From: Pseudomonadota bacterium | GTDB taxonomy: Bacteria; Pseudomonadota; Alphaproteobacteria; Rhizobiales; Aestuariivirgaceae | Direction of reading: 5' to 3' | Length of the DNA: 64,000 nt | Assembly (NCBI GenBank): GCA_963205315.1 | Contig: CAUJIO010000004.1 | Coordinates: forward strand, 58,694-122,693 | Shown: positions 60,478-64,000 of the stretch, piece by piece | Layout: each line of letters starts with the position of its first letter | How positions within the stretch are numbered: position 1 is the stretch's first letter | Translations under genes and position numbers: made by a program | Notes under the pieces: generated by a model | The model's database searches: none | What the model was told of the DNA's origin: nothing | What the model saw: only the letters and a program-made list of their open reading frames with translations

Positions 60478-62943
60478 TCAAAGCGCCTGACGGGCGAGGT
60501 CGAGATCGTTCCAGTTGCGAACGCCGCGCCGGTTGGTGTGCTTTTCCGGGTACATCTCGCTGGTGACAATCTGGATAATATCATCAGCCTGCGGAAAGTA
60601 TGTCGATTCCATTTCGGCACCCGGAACGATCCAGTTGGGCGAGCCCAGCACACGCGGCGGCGACTTCAAACTGGAAAAAGCGAAGCGCGTCATATTGGTG
60701 GCAAGGGTCATGGCAAAGCTGCCGCGCTCCGACGCCTCGGTGACGACAAGCAGATGGCCGGTCTTCCTGACCGATGCAATGACCGGATCATAGTTGAAGG
60801 GCACCAGTGATCGTGCATCAATGATTTCGAGCGACAAGCCGTAGTTCTGCTCAAGCTGATCTGCTGCCGCGAGTGCGGGGAACAAAGATGGGCCGATGGT
60901 GAGCACGGTGACGTCCTTGCCGTCCCGCTTGATGTCGGGTTCTCCCATGGCGATACGATAGTAGTCGGCCGGGACGCCGTCAGTCCGGAAGGTCTCAACA
61001 GAATCGTAGAGCCGCTGGCTCTCGAAGAATACGACCGGGTCCTCGCTCGACAGGGCGGAAGCCATGAGCCCCTTCGCATCGTAGGGCGTTGCCGGATAGA
61101 GCACCTTGAGGCCGGGGATGTGGGCGCAAAGCGCCGTCCAGTCCTGGCTGTGCTGGGCACCGTATTTGCTGCCGACCGAGCAGCGCAGGACCACCGGGAC
61201 CTTGAGGATGCCCGCCGACATGGAATGCCATTTGGCCATCTGGTTGAAGATCTCATCTCCGGCACGGCCAATGAAATCGCCATACATCAGTTCAACGAGG
61301 CTACGTCCACCTTCAAGTGCGTGACCGACGGCGGTGGCGACGATGGCCGCCTCCGAAATCGGCGAATTGAACAGCCGCTCATAGGGCAGGATATCGGAAA
61401 GACCACGATAGACGCCGAAAGCGCCGCCCCATTCCCGGCATTCCTCGCCATAGGCGATGAGACGCTCGTCATGCAGCATGTGATGCAGCACAGCCTCAAA
61501 GAGGGCATCGCGAAGGGTGATGGCGCGCATGGCCGAGAGCTTCTCGCCATTCGGGCCGATACCCGACCGGGACTTCTTGGCGTCCTGGCGGATGCGGGCG
61601 GAGGTTTCAGGTGCTGCGAGAAGCTTTACCTCACTCGTTGGCACCGGGATTTCCTCATTGGAAAACATGAGGCGGCCGATCAGCGTGGGGTCAGCCGGAA
61701 TGTCGATGACCGGAGCAGCGGCCGGATCCACCGCAGCGCGCGTGACAGCGGCGATGCTGGCTGTGACGCCGGCCTTCATGGCCTCCACCTCTGCCTCGGT
61801 CATCATGCCGGCTGCGATGAGGCGTGCCGCATAGGATGAAATCGCGTCATGCTTCTCCCAGGAGGCGAGCTCTTCCCTGGTGCGATAGACATTGGCGTCC
61901 GTTGTCGAATGGCCGCCGATGCGGTAGCACTCGACATCAAGCAAGGCTGGCCCCTGCCCCGACAGCAACAGTTCACGCTTGCGCGCAACCGCATCGGCAA
62001 CCGCCAGCGGGTTGCTGCCATCGACGGTTTCCGCGTGCATGGCGTGCGGATTGATGCCGGCTCCGATGCGCGACAGCCGGTCCCAGCCCATGGTCTCACC
62101 GATGGTCTGGCCACCCATCGCATAGAAATTGTTGTTGAAGCAGAAGAGAACGGGCACGCCGCCCTTCTGCGCATCCGTCCACAGCGTGTCGTATTGCGCC
62201 ATGGACGCAAAATTCATCGCCTCGAACACCGGGCCGCAGCCCGTTGAGCCGTCGCCGCTCAGAGCCACAGCGATGGAGCGGCTTCCGTTGAGTTTCTTGC
62301 GCAGGGCGGCGCCGGTCGCGATGCCCGAAGATGCGCCGACAATGGCGTTGTTGGGATAGGCGCCAAACGGCGTGAAGAAGGCATGCATGGAGCCGCCCAT
62401 GCCGCCGTTGAAGCCATTGGCTTTCATGAATATCTCTGCCAGCAGGCCAAACAGCAGAAAATTCTCCGCGAGGTTCGTGACGGACGAGACTGGAATGTGA
62501 GCCTCAACGGCGCGCAGCAGATTGCCCTTCTGATGCGTTTCCATGATGCGCGTGAGATCTTGCGGCGAGAGTTTGGCGATGGCGGACAGGCCCTTGGCGA
62601 TGAACTCGCCATGGCTCCGATGGCTGCCGAAAATATGGTCCTCCGGCGTGAGCGACAGCGCGGCACCAACGGCCGCGCCCTCCTGGCCGAGCGAAAGATG
62701 GGCTGGGCCTTTATATGCGTATGTGATGTCCTGATATGATCCCTTTGCTTTGAAAGAGCCGAGCATCGTCTCGAATTCACGCACCAGCATCATGTGGCGC
62801 AAGACGTCGATCAGCACCCTATCGCCATGCCGGGCGCGCTCGTCCTCAAAGGATGTGTTGTAGGCATGCAGCGGAATATCCGGGAAGGCGAGCTTTCCGG
62901 GCTGGCGGAAATAGTCGGGATCGACAGGAATGGACTTGGGCAT
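60478..62943 (-). CDS. Fused E1 alpha-beta 2-oxoacid/acetoin dehydrogenase component
   Basis: 821 residues, an E1 alpha domain (about 1-410) joined to an E1 beta domain (about 480-800). The ThDP-binding motif is GDGSTGCGPVFEAMNFASMA ... FNNN, near residues 230-270. The beta part has YGEECREWGGAFGVYRGLSD, GSKYGAQHSQDWTAL and VLYPATPYDAKGLM. In most bacteria the two halves are separate. E1 decarboxylates a 2-oxoacid or cleaves acetoin and passes the acyl group to lipoate. The lipoyl and hydrolase genes follow; no E3 gene is visible. The substrate is unknown. Confidence 0.9.
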   Translation of the reverse strand: MPKSIPVDPDYFRQPGKLAFPDIPLHAYNTSFEDERARHGDRVLIDVLRHMMLVREFETMLGSFKAKGSYQDITYAYKGPAHLSLGQEGAAVGAALSLTPEDHIFGSHRSHGEFIAKGLSAIAKLSPQDLTRIMETHQKGNLLRAVEAHIPVSSVTNLAENFLLFGLLAEIFMKANGFNGGMGGSMHAFFTPFGAYPNNAIVGASSGIATGAALRKKLNGSRSIAVALSGDGSTGCGPVFEAMNFASMAQYDTLWTDAQKGGVPVLFCFNNNFYAMGGQTIGETMGWDRLSRIGAGINPHAMHAETVDGSNPLAVADAVARKRELLLSGQGPALLDVECYRIGGHSTTDANVYRTREELASWEKHDAISSYAARLIAAGMMTEAEVEAMKAGVTASIAAVTRAAVDPAAAPVIDIPADPTLIGRLMFSNEEIPVPTSEVKLLAAPETSARIRQDAKKSRSGIGPNGEKLSAMRAITLRDALFEAVLHHMLHDERLIAYGEECREWGGAFGVYRGLSDILPYERLFNSPISEAAIVATAVGHALEGGRSLVELMYGDFIGRAGDEIFNQMAKWHSMSAGILKVPVVLRCSVGSKYGAQHSQDWTALCAHIPGLKVLYPATPYDAKGLMASALSSEDPVVFFESQRLYDSVETFRTDGVPADYYRIAMGEPDIKRDGKDVTVLTIGPSLFPALAAADQLEQNYGLSLEIIDARSLVPFNYDPVIASVRKTGHLLVVTEASERGSFAMTLATNMTRFAFSSLKSPPRVLGSPNWIVPGAEMESTYFPQADDIIQIVTSEMYPEKHTNRRGVRNWNDLDLARQAL

Positions 62944-63040
62944 ATGGGTTCCGTTAGATAAGATGAACGGGGAAAAATTTGTTCGCCGTCCCGCGCCGGT
63001 TGCTTGAACGCGGCGCAGGACTGGCAGCGTATCAGGACCG

Positions 63041-64000
63041 CTAGAGCTTGGCGAGGCGCGGTGGCTGGACGAGTTTGCCGAGAATGCCGAAGCGCGTGGC
63101 GCCCGACGCGGCGGGAATGTTATTGGCCAGCTGATTTACGGTCGCATGTGCCAACACCGCGAACTTGATCGCCTCCTTGAACGCAGCGGGGATGCCGAAT
63201 TCATCGGTAAGCGTCAGGCGCAGATGCTTCGGCATAAATGCGGCGAGCCGTTCCATCAGGTAGGCATTCCGCGTGCCGCCGCCTGACGCCATGATGACAC
63301 TACAGGTGTCGATGGCTTTCACATTGTCGGTGATCGAGCGCGTGATGGCATATGCGGCGAATTCGGTGACCGTCGCCAGCAGGTCCTGCGGTGACAGGTG
63401 CTTGTACTGCTCCATGAACTTGTCAGCGTAGGACGAGCCGAAGTCGAGACGCCAGGCCGAGCGCGGGATGGGACGCTTAAAGAAATCGTGGTCCTTCAAC
63501 TGCGCCATCAACTTCTCGTCAACCTTGCCGGTGCGGGCAATCTCGCCATTCTTGTCGTATGGCTTGCCGTATTTGGCCCGCATGACGTGATCGATCATGA
63601 CGTTGCCCGGCCCCGTGTCGAAGGCCAGCATCTTCGACCTGTCGGCGTGTGCGAGATGGCAATTGGCGATGCCACCGATATTGAGCGTCAGGATTGGACC
63701 GATGTCGCGGAAGGCGACATAGTCGAGGTACTGCATGAGCGGCGCGCCGGTGCCGCCAAGCGCATGATCCATCGGACGAAACTGGGTGACGACATGGGTC
63801 TCGGTGGCTTCCGCGACGATCGAAGGTTCGCCAATCTGCAGGCCGCAGGCATAAGGCCCATCCAGCCAGCGCGACACGAGATCATCCTTGTCATCGTAAT
63901 TGCGCAGCAGATGATGGACGGGCGGTTCCTGATAGATGGTCTGGCCATCATAGCCGATGACCTCGACGTCGCCCGGATTGAGATTGGCTTCCTTCATCAA
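63041..64000 (-). CDS. anmK: Anhydro-N-acetylmuramic acid kinase AnmK, 5' end outside window
   Basis: About 319 residues visible up to the window edge; the frame stays open, so the N terminus with the phosphate-binding motif is missing. Recognisable AnmK elements are VIGYDGQTIYQEP, TLNIGGIANCHLAH, LAFDTGPGNVMIDHVM, KFMEQYKHLSPQDLLATVTE and MASGGGTRNAYLMERL. AnmK phosphorylates 1,6-anhydro-MurNAc in peptidoglycan recycling. It is upstream of the fused E1 gene on the same strand with a 97-bp gap, so a shared transcript is possible but not shown. Confidence 0.88.
   Translation of the reverse strand: MMKEANLNPGDVEVIGYDGQTIYQEPPVHHLLRNYDDKDDLVSRWLDGPYACGLQIGEPSIVAEATETHVVTQFRPMDHALGGTGAPLMQYLDYVAFRDIGPILTLNIGGIANCHLAHADRSKMLAFDTGPGNVMIDHVMRAKYGKPYDKNGEIARTGKVDEKLMAQLKDHDFFKRPIPRSAWRLDFGSSYADKFMEQYKHLSPQDLLATVTEFAAYAITRSITDNVKAIDTCSVIMASGGGTRNAYLMERLAAFMPKHLRLTLTDEFGIPAAFKEAIKFAVLAHATVNQLANNIPAASGATRFGILGKLVQPPRLAKL

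Overview
The window is GC-rich bacterial DNA, densely coding, with many 4-bp ATGA-type gene overlaps. The gene content points to an alphaproteobacterium, most likely Hyphomicrobiales (Rhizobiales): many ABC uptake systems, a two-gene saccharopine module, Xsc, a PuuE-type allantoinase and short palindromic elements between genes. That assignment is inferred from content, not from a marker gene. I found no rRNA, tRNA, CRISPR array, insertion sequence or phage gene. No gene-free stretch exceeds about 300 bases.

Layout. 1-842: 3' end of a polysaccharide flippase. 856-6819 (minus): branched-chain/amide-type ABC operon (binding protein, LivH, LivM, LivG, LivF) ending in a polytopic membrane protein. 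6987-15179 (plus): type II secretion genes gspE-F-G-H-I-J-K-L-M and a GspC/N-like gene, facing gspD and a short prepilin peptidase gene on the minus strand (15263-18215). 18377-24581: GMC oxidoreductase, DMT transporter, Gfo/Idh/MocA dehydrogenase, class V aminotransferase and acyl-CoA dehydrogenase. 24779-31760: GAF protein, Dpp-type peptide ABC transporter and M24 peptidase. 31812-42171: PuuE-like deacetylase, two saccharopine dehydrogenases, ferredoxin-reductase-like flavoprotein, aminotransferase, DUF2938-like protein, Xsc, aldo/keto reductase and creatininase-family protein.

42254-54112 is the most interesting part: two divergent operons that look like one envelope redox system. The minus-strand operon encodes a CcmI-like TPR protein, a membrane-anchored ferredoxin/flavoprotein with permuted domain order, an ankyrin/Sel1 protein, an ApbE homologue and an RTX-repeat protein. 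The plus-strand operon encodes a cytochrome-b-like membrane protein, an 18-haem and a 19(+1)-haem c-type cytochrome, and an outer-membrane beta-barrel. Together they suggest a trans-envelope electron conduit not obviously homologous to Mtr, Pio or known porin-cytochrome systems. The complete type II secretion system in the same window is a plausible exporter for its surface parts.

54191-64000: ABC-F ATPase; a luciferase-like monooxygenase, AA_synth and alpha/beta-hydrolase cluster; then a minus-strand operon for an acetoin/2-oxoacid-dehydrogenase-like complex (fused E1 alpha-beta, stand-alone 79-residue lipoyl protein, stand-alone alpha/beta hydrolase) with a SorC-type regulator; and a partial anmK at the edge.

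A dispersed palindromic repeat occurs three times (23321, 31757, 37632), each time between two convergent genes and contributing stop codons. It may act as a bidirectional terminator.
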